Assembly: GCF_024331145.1 (NCBI RefSeq)
Contig: NZ_JANDJO010000002.1
Location: forward strand, 558,001-622,000
From: Shimia sp. CNT1-13L.2
GTDB lineage: Bacteria > Pseudomonadota > Alphaproteobacteria > Rhodobacterales > Rhodobacteraceae
DNA: 64,000 nucleotides
Direction of reading: 5' to 3'
Shown: positions 24,925-34,273 of the stretch, in pieces
How the letters are laid out: every line of letters begins with the position of its first letter
How positions within the stretch are numbered: the first letter of the stretch is position 1
Translations under genes and position numbers: made by a program
Notes under the pieces: generated by a model
Databases searched by the model: none
What the model saw: the letters and a program-made list of their open reading frames with translations, nothing else
What the model was told of the DNA's origin: nothing

Positions 24925-26411
24925 CAGAAGCCTTCGTCTGCGCCGTCCTGCTGCCAGGGTTTGACGAGGTTGCCGAAGCGGGTGAAGCGGCCCTCGAAGG
25001 AGAGTTCCACGGTGCCGATCGGGCCGTGACGCTGTTTGCCGAGGATGACTTCGGCCTTGGCGTGCAGGCGTTCCATGCGCTCCTGCCACGCGGCCATTTC
25101 CTCGAGCCGGTCATCCGAGGGTTTTTCCCGTTCCACGTAGTATTCTTCGCGGAACACGAACATCACCACGTCGGCATCCTGTTCGATCGAGCCCGATTCA
25201 CGCAGGTCCGACAGCTGCGGGCGTTTATCGTCGCGGCTTTCCACGGTCCGTGACAGCTGGGACAGGGCGATCACCGGGATGTTCAATTCCTTGGCGATGG
25301 CCTTCATGCCCATCGAGATTTCGGCGATCTCCTGAACCCGGTTGTCGGCGGTACCGCGGCAGAGCTGGAGGTAGTCGATGATCAGCAGATCAAGGCCGTG
25401 GGTCCGCTTGAGGCGACGGGCACGGGCCGCGAGCTGCGCGATGGGCAGGGCGGGGGTGTCGTCGATGTAGAGCGGGCAGGCCTCGAGCGATTTGGCAGCA
25501 TCGACGAAGCGGCGGAACTCGGCCTCGGTCATGTCACCCTTACGGATTTGTTCCGAGGGGATTTCGGCGGCCTCGGAGAGGATACGCGAAGCGAGCTGTT
25601 CGGCGCTCATCTCGAGCGAGTAGAAGCCGACCACGCCGCCTTCGACCGCGCCTTCGGAGCCGTCGGGTTTGATGCCCTTCTTGTAGGCCTTGGCGACGTT
25701 GAAGGCGATGTTGGTGGCCAGCGAGGTTTTCCCCATCGAGGGACGACCGGCGAGGATCAGAAGGTCGGAGGGGTGCAGGCCGCCGAGTTTCTTGTCGAGG
25801 TCGATCAGCCCGGTGGAGATCCCGGCGAGGCCGCCGTCACGCTGATAGGCGGCGTTGGCGGTGTTGACCGCTTCTGTCACCGCCTTCAGGAAGGAGACGA
25901 AGCCGCGCTCGGTCTGGCCCTGCTCGGACAGTTTGTAGAGCGCCTGCTCGGCCTGCACGATCTGTTCGCGCGGCTCGAGTTTGATATCGGCCTTGCGCGC
26001 CGAGGTAGAAATGTTGTCGCCCAGGCCGATGAGTTCACGGCGGATCGCCATGTCATAGATCATCTGCGCATAGTCGCGGGCGGCGAAAGACGAGATGGCG
26101 GCCCCGGCCAGACGTGCGAGGTAGGCGGGGCCGCCCAGCTCCTTCAGACCCTCGTCATCTTCGAGAAAGGCCTTCAGCGTCACCGGCGAGGCCAGCGCGT
26201 TCTTGGCGATGCGGGCGGCCGCGATTTCATAGATCCGCGCGTGGACGGGATCGTAGAAATGGTCTGCCGTGATCACCGAAGCGACGCGGTCGAAGATGTC
26301 ATTGTTGGTGAGGATCGCCCCCAGAAGCTGCTGCTCGGCCTCGATGGAATGCGGCATCGGATCGGCGTCTGTCGACTCGCCGGTCGGATTGATGGCTGCG
26401 ATTTCGTTCAT
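24924..26411 (-). CDS. dnaB: Replicative DNA helicase DnaB
   Basis: A 495-residue helicase. The N-terminal DnaB domain (about 18-120) begins PHSIEAEQQLLGAIL, and the RecA-like C-terminal domain has Walker A AGRPSMGKTSLATNIA near 216-231. Walker B LLIIDYLQL and the arginine-finger region SRTVESRDDKRPQLSDLRESG follow. The frame runs to 26501, but the ATG at 26409-26411 (MNEIAAINP) gives the usual N-terminus. DnaA-box-like sites lie 230-260 bp upstream. Confidence 0.95.
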   Translation of the reverse strand: MNEIAAINPTGESTDADPMPHSIEAEQQLLGAILTNNDIFDRVASVITADHFYDPVHARIYEIAAARIAKNALASPVTLKAFLEDDEGLKELGGPAYLARLAGAAISSFAARDYAQMIYDMAIRRELIGLGDNISTSARKADIKLEPREQIVQAEQALYKLSEQGQTERGFVSFLKAVTEAVNTANAAYQRDGGLAGISTGLIDLDKKLGGLHPSDLLILAGRPSMGKTSLATNIAFNVAKAYKKGIKPDGSEGAVEGGVVGFYSLEMSAEQLASRILSEAAEIPSEQIRKGDMTEAEFRRFVDAAKSLEACPLYIDDTPALPIAQLAARARRLKRTHGLDLLIIDYLQLCRGTADNRVQEIAEISMGMKAIAKELNIPVIALSQLSRTVESRDDKRPQLSDLRESGSIEQDADVVMFVFREEYYVEREKPSDDRLEEMAAWQERMERLHAKAEVILGKQRHGPIGTVELSFEGRFTRFGNLVKPWQQDGADEGF

Positions 26412-26630
26412 TCTCTGTCCCCAAGGTCGGGCGCCCCGTCTTTGGCGAGGCTGTGCCCAGTTCCCAGTACCACTGGTTCTATCCTCAAATTGGTGTGGCA
26501 CCTATCAGGATAAGTCGGTGGATATGCCTGTAGATAACGTCGGTCACGTTGAGTTAGGCGCGCTCTGCGCTCCAAGATATTGTGGCACAGGGTTGCGATT
26601 CGTCCAAATCACGTCGAGTCGAGACGTTTT

Positions 26631-26672
26631 GGGGCAGTCTTGTCCACAAACTGCCCCAGAGAGTTATCCACA
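26631..26672. promoter_or_regulatory. DnaA-box pair, one inside a palindrome
   Basis: TTATCCACA at 26664-26672 is a consensus DnaA box, and TTGTCCACA at 26640-26648 is one base off, 24 bp away and in the same orientation. The second sits in the loop of an 8-bp inverted repeat GGGGCAGT (26631-26638) / ACTGCCCC (26650-26657). The region lies between dnaB and pyrE. A DnaA-responsive control region is inferred. Confidence 0.55.
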
Positions 26673-26690
26673 GAAAAAGTGTTAACAGCG

Positions 26691-26709
26691 GGCTGACCGA
26701 GGGTCAGCC
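26691..26709 (-). terminator. Hairpin over the pyrE stop codon
   Basis: Perfect 8-bp stem GGCTGACC/GGTCAGCC with a three-base loop overlapping the pyrE stop. On the minus strand a T5 run follows only 13 nt later, so it is a possible but imperfect terminator. Confidence 0.4.
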
Positions 26710-27384
26710 TTTCTTGTTGGCTTCCTGCCATTCGCGGGGCGATTTCAGGAAGTTTTCAACCTCTGCAAGGGTTTCCTCGGAAAAGGCCTTTTGGGCGCGG
26801 GCTTCGGCGAGGACGTCCCACCAGGTGCAGAGATAGTGCAGATCAACGCCGTGATCGCCCAGTGTCTTCGTGGTTTCCGGGAAGATGTCGTAGTAGAAGA
26901 TCACCGCGGTGTGGCCACAGGTGGCACCGGTGTCGCGAATGGCGTCGACGAAGCTCAGCTTGGAGCCGCCGTCGGTGGTGAGGTCTTCGACTAGAAGGAC
27001 GCGTTCGCCTTCGCTCATGGCGCCTTCGATGCGGGCGTTCTTGCCATAGCCTTTGGGTTTCTTGCGCACGTAGGTCATGGGCAGGGCCATGCGTTCGGCC
27101 ACCAGCGCGGCAAAGGGGATGCCCGCGGTTTCGCCACCGGCGATGTTGTCGAAGGCCTCGAAGCCCGCGTTGCGCATGACGGTGACGGTCAGGAAGTCCA
27201 TCAGCGTGCTGCGGATGCGCGGGAAGGAGATCAGCTTGCGGCAGTCGATGTAGGAGGGCGATGGCAGGCCGGAGGCCAGGGTGTAGGGCTCATCGGTGTT
27301 GAAGTTCACCGCGCCGATTTCCAGCAGCATACGCGCGGTCAGGCGGGCAATTTCTTCTTGCGAGGGATAAGAGGTGGGGATCAT
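26704..27384 (-). CDS. pyrE: Orotate phosphoribosyltransferase
   Basis: A 226-residue enzyme converting orotate and PRPP to OMP. The PRPP-binding signature [14 protein letters not shown] lies near 126-139, and the catalytic-loop lysines are in [15 protein letters not shown] near 106-120. The C-terminal [29 protein letters not shown] is usual for alphaproteobacterial PyrE. The gene is separated from pyrC by a two-gene insertion and a strong hairpin. Confidence 0.95.
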   Translation of the reverse strand: MIPTSYPSQEEIARLTARMLLEIGAVNFNTDEPYTLASGLPSPSYIDCRKLISFPRIRSTLMDFLTVTVMRNAGFEAFDNIAGGETAGIPFAALVAERMALPMTYVRKKPKGYGKNARIEGAMSEGERVLLVEDLTTDGGSKLSFVDAIRDTGATCGHTAVIFYYDIFPETTKTLGDHGVDLHYLCTWWDVLAEARAQKAFSEETLAEVENFLKSPREWQEANKKG

Positions 27385-27448
27385 ATCTGGCTCCGGTGTT
27401 TTCCGGTTACATATCGCAGATCTTTCGGGAATGAGAAGACTAGAAACG

Positions 27449-27482
27449 GAGTCACGGCAGACTTGTTGGTCTGCCGTGACTC
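27449..27482. terminator. 14-bp perfect hairpin between pyrE and the inserted genes
   Basis: GAGTCACGGCAGAC and GTCTGCCGTGACTC form a 14-bp perfect stem with a six-base loop. The T-rich tail (TTTAGTTTTT) is on the plus strand; on the minus strand CGTTTC follows. It lies 35 nt past the stop of the 99-residue protein and 65 nt before pyrE. Confidence 0.75.
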
Positions 27483-27517
27483 TTTAGTTTTTGAAGGCCC
27501 GGTTCAGATCCGGCGGC

Positions 27518-27817
27518 TCAACCAGAGTCTGAGGGATTTGTAATCGTGTTTTGTTCGCTGGATTGTGCCTTGCCCGTGAGACTGGTGATCATGGTCGACA
27601 TCTGGGTAAGCGCGGACCCAAAGAAAAACCCGATGATAATGCCGCCCCAGTCCTTTATTTCAGGTGGCGTCTGGACCGAATTATCCTTGTATATTATTGC
27701 GTACAGCGGAATGAGTGTGGCGCTGCCAATGATAAGAATGGCCAATAATCCTGAGATTGCAGTTTGCCAAATCAGAATTCGGGCAATCGAATTTTCGATT
27801 GGTTTGGGCGTACTCAT
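27518..27817 (-). CDS. Small two-helix membrane protein, unknown
   Basis: A 99-residue protein with two membrane segments, about 14-40 (IWQTAISGLLAILIIGSATL onward) and 58-76 (WGGIIIGFFFGSALTQMS), joined by a loop containing YKDNSVQTPPEIKD, plus a polar tail. Its start overlaps the stop of the 387-residue gene by 4 nt, so the two are one transcription and translation unit. GC content is visibly lower than the flanking pyr genes. No family recognised; a membrane partner for the secreted upstream product is an inference. Confidence 0.72.
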   Translation of the reverse strand: MSTPKPIENSIARILIWQTAISGLLAILIIGSATLIPLYAIIYKDNSVQTPPEIKDWGGIIIGFFFGSALTQMSTMITSLTGKAQSSEQNTITNPSDSG

Positions 27818-28977
27818 TCACTACTCCTTTTTTTGAAACAACGGTACATATCCGCGAAATGACGACTGCACCGGCGGGTGTTTGATCCGCATATTTTGGT
27901 GAGATGCTCGTCGAAGGCTTCACTGGAAAGTCCAGAGGTCGTTGGATCGCACTTCGTCGTTTGGACGACGGTCTGGTAGGTTACCATGATGTCGGAATGT
28001 GGCTTTGTATTGTATGTATCGTCAGCTTTGACGAGAAAATCATAAGACGCGAAAAACTGGGACAGGCATTCGTTCCGGTCGTATTCGACTGTGATTTGAC
28101 TGCAGTAGTTAATGAAATCCTTGGCAATGAATCCAGCGTTGCGGTTTTTGTCTCTGACGTATTTAGTGCGCTGTTGGTATAGAAAGCGAAGTGTGGACCA
28201 GTAGTTCCGACGGAATTCCGGTTGGCCAAAGGCGTATTGGCTCAGACTGATCTTCTGCATGCCAAGCAGGATCTCTTTGGCGGCGTTGGTACCGCCCTCG
28301 GTGGAGGTATCGCCGAGAACCACCGTTCTGATTTTGCTGGCGATACCTTGTGCGTCGGGGTTGTGAATTTGGAAATAATGCTGGTGTTGGAGCCGGCCCA
28401 GTGGGGCGGATCTGGCCAAAAGTTTCGCAGTCAAGACACCAATGCCGCGATAATGATCGGAGTCAAAGGGGCGTTTCAGCAAAGAAATGAAGTCGTTTTC
28501 TCTTTTCCGTAGTACCGCCTCGGTTGACGAGAAGGAATCCACATCCTTCTCGATCTCGTTCAGGCGATTGCTGAAATAATTTTTGGACGTATCAAGTCCG
28601 CGCAATGCAAAAAACTGATTTTGTTCAGCGACTTCTGCGGCTGAAAACACGTCACAGGGTTCGATAATAGCCAAGCTGATATCCAACGACTTGTCCACGA
28701 ACCTAAAGCAGATGATTTTAGCGCCCTGAGGCACGTTGGCGGCATTTACTCTGCCTTTTACGCGACCTCCGCCTATGGTGGCCTCTAGCTGACCTGCGTA
28801 GAGTTCGGACTGATCATTGTCTTGAAGGCTATAGATGAGTTTCAGGCTGTCCCCGGAGACTATGGCGGTCAGGACATCGCTGGCCGGGGCGTCAAAGCCA
28901 ATGCCTCTTACTTCAGCTCCTGCAGAAAAAGCCGATAGCAAGATCAGTGCAGCAGGGACCGCTGGGAAAACGCGCAT
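27814..28977 (-). CDS. Secreted Cys-containing protein of unknown function
   Basis: A 387-residue protein with a signal peptide (MRVFPAVPAALILLSAFSAGA, cleavage after AGA). The first mature part (22-110) reads as a beta-rich domain with a Cys pair (IICFRF, EPCDVF). Residues 120-330 are largely helical and charged. The C-terminus has clustered cysteines (NYCSQ, NECLSQ, TKCDP, KICGS, RRCSRH, YRCFKK), suggesting disulfides in the periplasm. It is cotranscribed with the two-helix protein. Codon use and GC are below neighbours, consistent with acquisition. I recognise no family. Confidence 0.75.
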   Translation of the reverse strand: MRVFPAVPAALILLSAFSAGAEVRGIGFDAPASDVLTAIVSGDSLKLIYSLQDNDQSELYAGQLEATIGGGRVKGRVNAANVPQGAKIICFRFVDKSLDISLAIIEPCDVFSAAEVAEQNQFFALRGLDTSKNYFSNRLNEIEKDVDSFSSTEAVLRKRENDFISLLKRPFDSDHYRGIGVLTAKLLARSAPLGRLQHQHYFQIHNPDAQGIASKIRTVVLGDTSTEGGTNAAKEILLGMQKISLSQYAFGQPEFRRNYWSTLRFLYQQRTKYVRDKNRNAGFIAKDFINYCSQITVEYDRNECLSQFFASYDFLVKADDTYNTKPHSDIMVTYQTVVQTTKCDPTTSGLSSEAFDEHLTKICGSNTRRCSRHFADMYRCFKKRSSE

Positions 28978-29143
28978 CTGGAAATCTCAAAAGTGATGAC
29001 AAAAATCGGAGGAAGTTTGCCAAGATTTTGAAAGCATTTCAACCTAAGCGCGGTGTTTCAGTTCTACTACCGTACTTGTGAGTGCCTGCCGATCCATTTG
29101 AAGCGCGAAATAGACGGGTTGTCCCAAAGCGGATTGAGCTCTC

Positions 29144-30184
29144 TCAGCCTACGCTCCAGTAGAGCGGGAAGCCGGGGTCGAAGACGGTGACGGTGTGCTC
29201 GCCCGCCTGCAGGGCGTTGGGGTAGGTCACTTCGGTGTCGCCCTTGGTCAGGGTGATGGTGTCCGTGTTGACCGGCAGGCCGTAGAAGGCGGGGCCGTGC
29301 AGGGAGGTGAAGCCTTCGAGCTTGTCCAGCGCGCCGGCCTGTTCGAAGGTCTGGGCGAGGATCGACAGGGCGTTGGGGGCGGTGAAACAGCCCGCGGCGC
29401 AGCATTCGGCCTCTTTGGCGTGGGTCGGGTGCGGGGCGCTGTCGGTGCCGAGGAAGAAGCGCGTGTCGCCCGAGGTGGCCGCGGCCAGCAGGGCTTCGCG
29501 GTGTTCGCGGCGTTTCAGGATCGGCAGGCAGTAATAGTGCGGACGCATCCCGCCCACCAGCATGTCGTTGCGATCCAGGATCAGGTGCTGGACCGTGATC
29601 GTCGCGCCGAGGTCCTTATCGTTGGCCAGTACATAGTCGGCACCGTTCTTGGTTGTGATGTGCTCCATCACGACGCGCAGGCCCGGTGTGGCCTTGCGGA
29701 TCGGGTCGAGGACGCGGTCGATGAACACGGCTTCGCGGTCGAAGATGTCGATCTCGCGGTCGGTCACTTCGCCGTGAACACAGAGCGGGCAGCCGATCTC
29801 GGCCATCTTCTCGAGTACGGGGCGGACCTTGTCGAAGTTGGTGACACCCGAGGAGGAATTGGTGGTGGCCCCGGCCGGGTAGAGCTTGACCGAGGTGATC
29901 AGGCCGCTGGCGTGGGCGGCGGCGAGGTCTTCGGGATCGGTGTCCTCGGTCAGGTAGAGCGTCATCAGCGGCTGGAAGGTCATGCCTTCGGGCAGGGCGG
30001 CCATGATGCGCTCGCGGTAGGCGGCGGCCTGTGCACCGGTCACGACGGGTGGAACCAGGTTCGGCATGACGATGGCACGGGCAAAATGGCGGGCGGTTTC
30101 TGGCAGGACGGTCTGCAGGATGGCGCTGTCGCGCAGGTGCAGGTGCCAGTCGTCGGGGCGGGCGATTGTCAGGGTGGTGCTCAT
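29144..30184 (-). CDS. pyrC: Dihydroorotase
   Basis: A 346-residue class II (E. coli-type) enzyme cyclising carbamoyl aspartate to dihydroorotate. The HxH metal site is in [11 protein letters not shown] (9-19), and the carboxylated Lys is in [17 protein letters not shown] near 99-115. LCVHGEVTD and the catalytic Asp in FLGTDSAPH are present. The length matches E. coli PyrC (348). A 166-nt gap separates it from the inserted secreted-protein gene; in related genomes pyrE is expected close by. Confidence 0.95.
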   Translation of the reverse strand: MSTTLTIARPDDWHLHLRDSAILQTVLPETARHFARAIVMPNLVPPVVTGAQAAAYRERIMAALPEGMTFQPLMTLYLTEDTDPEDLAAAHASGLITSVKLYPAGATTNSSSGVTNFDKVRPVLEKMAEIGCPLCVHGEVTDREIDIFDREAVFIDRVLDPIRKATPGLRVVMEHITTKNGADYVLANDKDLGATITVQHLILDRNDMLVGGMRPHYYCLPILKRREHREALLAAATSGDTRFFLGTDSAPHPTHAKEAECCAAGCFTAPNALSILAQTFEQAGALDKLEGFTSLHGPAFYGLPVNTDTITLTKGDTEVTYPNALQAGEHTVTVFDPGFPLYWSVG

Positions 30185-30282
30185 GCTTTTGGGCCATACA
30201 CAAAAGCGATGCGCCGCGCCAGTGGGGCGGTGCGAAAAAGCGCCGGTTTTCTGGGGATTCGCCCTTTGCGTTGGCCTGTGCG

Positions 30283-31230
30283 TCAGCCCGCCAGTTTGCC
30301 GCGCGAGGCGGCGTTTTCCAGCAGTTCGAGCTTGCGGCGGAAACGGGGGGCGTCAAGGCGCTGTACGACGTTGGCGCAGAGGTAGGCCTTGAGCAGCGGG
30401 CGCTTCTGTTTCTCGATGGCGAGAAGCAGGCGGTCGAGGTAGGGCACATGGGTGCGGCGTGCGCGGAACAGGCGGTGGGCGGCGTGGGCATCCAGTTCGC
30501 CCTTGCCGGCCTTGGCCAGCAGGCGGAACAGGATCTGCATCTCGAAGAAATCATCCTCGAGGCGGTCCCCCATGTTGGGCAGTGGCAGGAGCGTGGTGTT
30601 CTCGGCGCGGAACAGAGCGGCATGGATCGCGTCTTCGCGCTCCATCGGGTCATAGCAGATAAAGACCTTTTCGGCGGCCTCGGTCATGTCGGGGGCATAG
30701 CCGTAGCGGGTGGTAAAGGAGGTCTTGCGCATGTTGCGGAAGCGGGTGTCCCAGCCGGTCAGTTGCGGATCAAGGGTGGCCTGGGGTTGCAGGGCGACAA
30801 CCGTGGCACCGGGGGCGCAGACCGAATAGGTGGCGGCGGCATAGGCACAGCCGGGGCCTGCGCCGTAAAAGATCACGCGTTCGAATTCGTCGAAAAAGCC
30901 GTCATCGACGAGGCGGTCGAAATAGGCAAAGACCGCCGGATCGCGGAACCAGCTTTGGCCTTCGGACAGGATGCACAGGTGCGACCAGCCCAGTTCGCGC
31001 ACCAGTTCAAAGCCCAAGGGCTGGCCGGTGTCGGCGCGATCCTGAATCGATTCGATGGTTTCAAAGGTCACGAGCAGCAGCGGCTTGTCTTCGACAAAGG
31101 TGCTGTGGTGATGCGCGCCAAGCGGCTGGTAGTAGCCGTGTTCCTCGGCGATTTCTTCCAGTTTTTCAATCCACTCTGCGGGTTTCAATCCCAGCATGGG
31201 GGTATCGAAACCGTTTGGTGCGTCTTGCAT
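30283..31230 (-). CDS. Conserved hypothetical protein (Rhodobacterales)
   Basis: A 315-residue cytosolic protein starting at the ATG 31228-31230 ([11 protein letters not shown]); the frame extends to 31296. The middle has a Rossmann/alpha-beta feel: [31 protein letters not shown] near 134-164 contains a glycine-rich turn. A second charged helical part (230-315) contains [37 protein letters not shown] do not see Fe-S or PAPS-reductase motifs or a GxSxG elbow. Divergent from the MoxR gene; downstream is pyrC. Function unknown. Confidence 0.75.
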   Translation of the reverse strand: MQDAPNGFDTPMLGLKPAEWIEKLEEIAEEHGYYQPLGAHHHSTFVEDKPLLLVTFETIESIQDRADTGQPLGFELVRELGWSHLCILSEGQSWFRDPAVFAYFDRLVDDGFFDEFERVIFYGAGPGCAYAAATYSVCAPGATVVALQPQATLDPQLTGWDTRFRNMRKTSFTTRYGYAPDMTEAAEKVFICYDPMEREDAIHAALFRAENTTLLPLPNMGDRLEDDFFEMQILFRLLAKAGKGELDAHAAHRLFRARRTHVPYLDRLLLAIEKQKRPLLKAYLCANVVQRLDAPRFRRKLELLENAASRGKLAG

Positions 31231-31409
31231 GCTCTTAACCCTTTCCCCCACGTCACTTGGCGAATGCGCCGATGGGGATACCTTTTGATTTATCACTATT
31301 GGGACATTGCGGCGAAAATTGGAAATTTTGCCAGCAATGCAGGGGCTTCAGCGCCTTGACCGCGGGGGCGGGCATCGGGCAGCCTTTGAGGCGAGAGAGA
31401 GGGGGCAGG

Positions 31410-32318
31410 ATGCAGGATTTCAATTCGATAGACGCGGTGCAGGCGGCACTTGGCGAAGAGGGCTATGTCTGCGGGCGGTCGCTTGCGACGGTGGTGTTCC
31501 TGTCGCTGCGCCTTGGGCGGCCCCTGTTCCTTGAGGGGGAGGCGGGTGTCGGCAAGACCGAGATTGCCAAGGCGATTGCGGCGGCGCTGGGCCGTCGGTT
31601 GATCCGGTTGCAGTGTTACGAGGGGCTGGATGCGTCAAGCGCGGTTTACGAGTGGAACTTTGCTGCGCAGATGGTGGCGATCCGCACGGCAGAGGCGAGC
31701 GGCAGCGCGGATCGCGAGGTGTTGAACGCGGAACTGTTCGGGCCGGATTACCTTGTGGAGCGGCCCCTTTTGCAGGCGATGCGGCCCGATCCGGCGGGTG
31801 CGCCGGTGTTGCTGATCGACGAGCTGGACCGCACGGACGAGCCGTTCGAGGCGTTTCTCTTGGAGGCGTTGAGCGATTTCCAGGTGACGATCCCGGAAAT
31901 CGGCACCATTGCAGCGCCCGAGCCGCCGATCGTGATCGTGACGTCGAACCGGACGCGGGAGGTGCATGATGCGCTGAAGCGGCGGTGCTTGTATCATTGG
32001 GTGGATTACCCCGATTTCGAGCGCGAGATCGCGATCCTTCAGGCGCGGGCACCAGAGGCGGCAGAGGCGCTGAGCCGCGAGATCGTGGCCTTTGTCCAGC
32101 AGTTGCGGACCGAGGACCTGTTCAAGAAACCCGGTGTGGCCGAGACGATTGACTGGGCCAAGTGCCTGTTGGCGCTGGATGTTCTGACGCTGAGCCCTGA
32201 GGTGATTGCCGACACGCTGGGTGCGGTGCTGAAGTATCAGGACGACATTGCCAAGCTTCAGGGATCAGAGGCGGGGCGGCTTCTGGATCAGGCGCGGGCC
32301 AGCATGGAGGTGGCCTAG
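31410..32318 (+). CDS. MoxR family AAA+ ATPase (CoxD-like)
   Basis: A 302-residue AAA+ protein. Walker A GEAGVGKTEIAKA is near 43-55, Walker B VLLIDELDR near 132-140, sensor 1 IVIVTSNRTRE near 176-186, with arginine-finger residues in RRCLYHW. The frame is open to 31257, but the ATG at 31410 follows GGGGGCAGG and starts the domain. MoxR ATPases pair with VWA proteins to insert metals or remodel complexes; here the VWA gene follows 39 nt downstream. The pair resembles CoxD/CoxE of CO dehydrogenase clusters, but no cox structural genes are in the window. Confidence 0.9.
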   Translation: MQDFNSIDAVQAALGEEGYVCGRSLATVVFLSLRLGRPLFLEGEAGVGKTEIAKAIAAALGRRLIRLQCYEGLDASSAVYEWNFAAQMVAIRTAEASGSADREVLNAELFGPDYLVERPLLQAMRPDPAGAPVLLIDELDRTDEPFEAFLLEALSDFQVTIPEIGTIAAPEPPIVIVTSNRTREVHDALKRRCLYHWVDYPDFEREIAILQARAPEAAEALSREIVAFVQQLRTEDLFKKPGVAETIDWAKCLLALDVLTLSPEVIADTLGAVLKYQDDIAKLQGSEAGRLLDQARASMEVA

Positions 32319-32357
32319 TGTGCGCTGACTGCATGTGGTGCATGCGAGGCGTCTGGC

Positions 32358-33614
32358 ATGGCTGAACACATCCCCCTCGAGCTGCCGGATGCGCCGAAGC
32401 TAAGCCACAACATCACCTATTTCGCACGGGCCCTGCGCAAAGCGGGGCTGCCGATCGGGCCGGGGCGCGTGATTGATGCGATCCGCGCGGTTGAGGCGGC
32501 GGGGTTCACGCGGAAAGAGGATTTTTACTGGACGCTGCACGCCTGTTTCGTGTCCAAGCCCGAGCATCGCACGGTCTTTGCGCAGGTGTTTCGCCTGTAT
32601 TGGCGGGATCCGCGGTATCTTGAGCATATGATGGCGATGATGCTGCCTGCGGTGCGCGGGGTGCAGGAAGAGCGCACGGCGCAATCCGCCGAGAAGCGAG
32701 CGGCCGAGGCGCTGTTGGACGGGGTGGAGCGCGATGCGCCGGATGTGGCGCAGGAAGAGGGTGGCAGCGAGATCGAGGTGGACGCTTCGTTGACGATGTC
32801 GGCCGAGGAACGCTTGCGGACGCTGGATTTCGAGCAGATGAGCACGGATGAGGTGGCGCGGGCCAAGCGGATGCTGGCGAGGCTGGCGCTGCCGGTCAAG
32901 CCGATCCCGTCGCGGCGGGGCAAGGCGGATGCGCTGGGCCGGCAGGCCGACTGGCGGCGCACGCTGCGGGCGGCAATGCGGCAGGGGGGCGACATCCGGG
33001 CGCTGGCGCGCAAGAGCCCGCGACCGCGCTGGCCGAACCTCGTGGTGATTTGCGATATTTCGGGTTCGATGAGCCAGTATAGTCGGATGGTTTTGCATTT
33101 TCTCCATGCCGTGGCCAATCAGAAGGGGGCGGGATGGGCCAAGGTGCACGGGTTTACCTTTGGCACGCGGCTGACCAATATCACCCGCCATCTGGCGACC
33201 CGCGACGTGGATGCCGCATTGCGGGCGGCGGGGTCGGAGGCGCAGGACTGGGAAGGTGGCACGCGGATCGGCGCATGTCTGCATGATTTCAACCGCGACT
33301 GGTCGCGGCGGGTGATGGGGCAGGGGGCTGTGGTGTTGCTGATCACCGACGGTCTGGATCGCGGGACGCCGGAGATGCTGGCCAAGGAGATGGAGCGGCT
33401 GCACCTGTCGTCGCGCCGCCTGATCTGGTTGAACCCCCTGCTGCGCTGGGAGGGTTTTGCGCCCAAGGCGCAGGGTATCCGCACGATGCTGCCGCATGTC
33501 GACAGTTTTCGGGCCGGGCATTCGATTTCGACGCTGGAAGAGCTGGCCGAGGCAATCTCGCGGCCCGATGATGTGGGCGAGAAGGCGCGGCTGTTGGCGG
33601 CGGTGGGGGAGTGA
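32358..33614 (+). CDS. VWA domain protein (CoxE-like)
   Basis: A 418-residue cytosolic protein. The N-terminal helical part (about 1-210) is followed by a von Willebrand A domain with the MIDAS motif VVICDISGSMSQYSR near 230-244 (DxSxS) and downstream LLITDGLDRGTPEM. This is the CoxE-type VWA found with MoxR ATPases. It is probably an adaptor recruiting the ATPase to a metalloenzyme target. A REP-like element follows the stop within 2-40 nt. Confidence 0.88.
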   Translation: MAEHIPLELPDAPKLSHNITYFARALRKAGLPIGPGRVIDAIRAVEAAGFTRKEDFYWTLHACFVSKPEHRTVFAQVFRLYWRDPRYLEHMMAMMLPAVRGVQEERTAQSAEKRAAEALLDGVERDAPDVAQEEGGSEIEVDASLTMSAEERLRTLDFEQMSTDEVARAKRMLARLALPVKPIPSRRGKADALGRQADWRRTLRAAMRQGGDIRALARKSPRPRWPNLVVICDISGSMSQYSRMVLHFLHAVANQKGAGWAKVHGFTFGTRLTNITRHLATRDVDAALRAAGSEAQDWEGGTRIGACLHDFNRDWSRRVMGQGAVVLLITDGLDRGTPEMLAKEMERLHLSSRRLIWLNPLLRWEGFAPKAQGIRTMLPHVDSFRAGHSISTLEELAEAISRPDDVGEKARLLAAVGE

Positions 33615-33615
33615 C

Positions 33616-33652
33616 TGCCTAGGCAGGTGCAGCCCGGCGGGGCCGCCGGGCG
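33616..33652 (+). repeat. REP-like double hairpin element
   Basis: Opens with the palindrome TGCCTAGGCA, then GGCAGGTGCAGCCC and a GCCCGGC/GCCGGGC stem. The 31 nt from 33622 align with 19793 onward with only a few changes and a 2-nt insertion. Between the VWA stop and the convergent TerB-like stop, where it may act as a bidirectional barrier. Confidence 0.7.
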
Positions 33653-33681
33653 ATTTCTACTTTATTTGCATTGCCCTGACC

Positions 33682-34101
33682 CTAGAGCGGCAGGCGGTCA
33701 TCCGGTGAAATGCCGAGCATCTGTTCGATTTCCAGCAGGGTTTCGGATTCCTCGGGCGCGCGGGTGCCATCGGCGAGGATCACACGCGCCATCGCCTGAA
33801 GCATCTCGAGCCGGTGCGGATAGTCGACGTTCTGGCGGATCAGCAGGGCGAAATCCGGCGTGCCGGGGGCCTGTGCCTCGAGCTTTTCGCAGGTGGCGCG
33901 CATCTTGGCGGCGGGGATCGGCTTGAGATCGAAGGTTTCGGCAAGGATGCGGTCGATCTCGCCGATTTCAAGCGCGTGGTAGTTGGCATCCGACCGCGCA
34001 AGCCGCACGAGGAGGGCACCAAGGGCGAGATGTTCATCCGGTTCCGGCAAGGGCGGTTCCGCAGGCTGGCCGCGCAGACGGTTGATCAGGCTTTCAAACA
34101 T
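33682..34101 (-). CDS. TerB-like (tellurite resistance) family protein
   Basis: A 139-residue all-helical cytosolic protein. LALGALLVRLARSDANYHALEIGEIDRIL (25-53) and MLQAMARVILADGTRAPEESETLLEIEQMLGIS (about 101-133) form the repeated helical hairpin with acidic residues characteristic of TerB-fold proteins. Solitary: no other ter genes nearby. Convergent with the VWA gene. TerB-like domains sense metal or phage-related stress; no specific role can be given. Confidence 0.78.
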   Translation of the reverse strand: MFESLINRLRGQPAEPPLPEPDEHLALGALLVRLARSDANYHALEIGEIDRILAETFDLKPIPAAKMRATCEKLEAQAPGTPDFALLIRQNVDYPHRLEMLQAMARVILADGTRAPEESETLLEIEQMLGISPDDRLPL

Positions 34102-34273
34102 CAGTCTGGTATCCTTGTTGAATTATTGTTCTTCATATCAGAGCTTCTTCCCCCATCCGCTTCATCTAAAGCGGGACCGAATATTCAAGCAGATGCGCCG
34201 TTGCTTTCTTGCGCGTGATCTTGCCCTGGCCAAGCTGTTCCATCATCTCTGCATGTCCTAGCGAATTGAACGT

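Noticed and set aside
26412-26703. A replication origin between dnaB and pyrE
   Set aside because: Only two good DnaA boxes and no AT-rich unwinding region or origin-linked genes (dnaA, hemE, parAB) nearby; a regulatory site is more likely.
27541-27836. A 96-codon plus-strand frame opposite the two-helix protein
   Set aside because: Antisense to 27518-27817, which has a coupled start and membrane segments; the plus frame has no ribosome-binding site of note.
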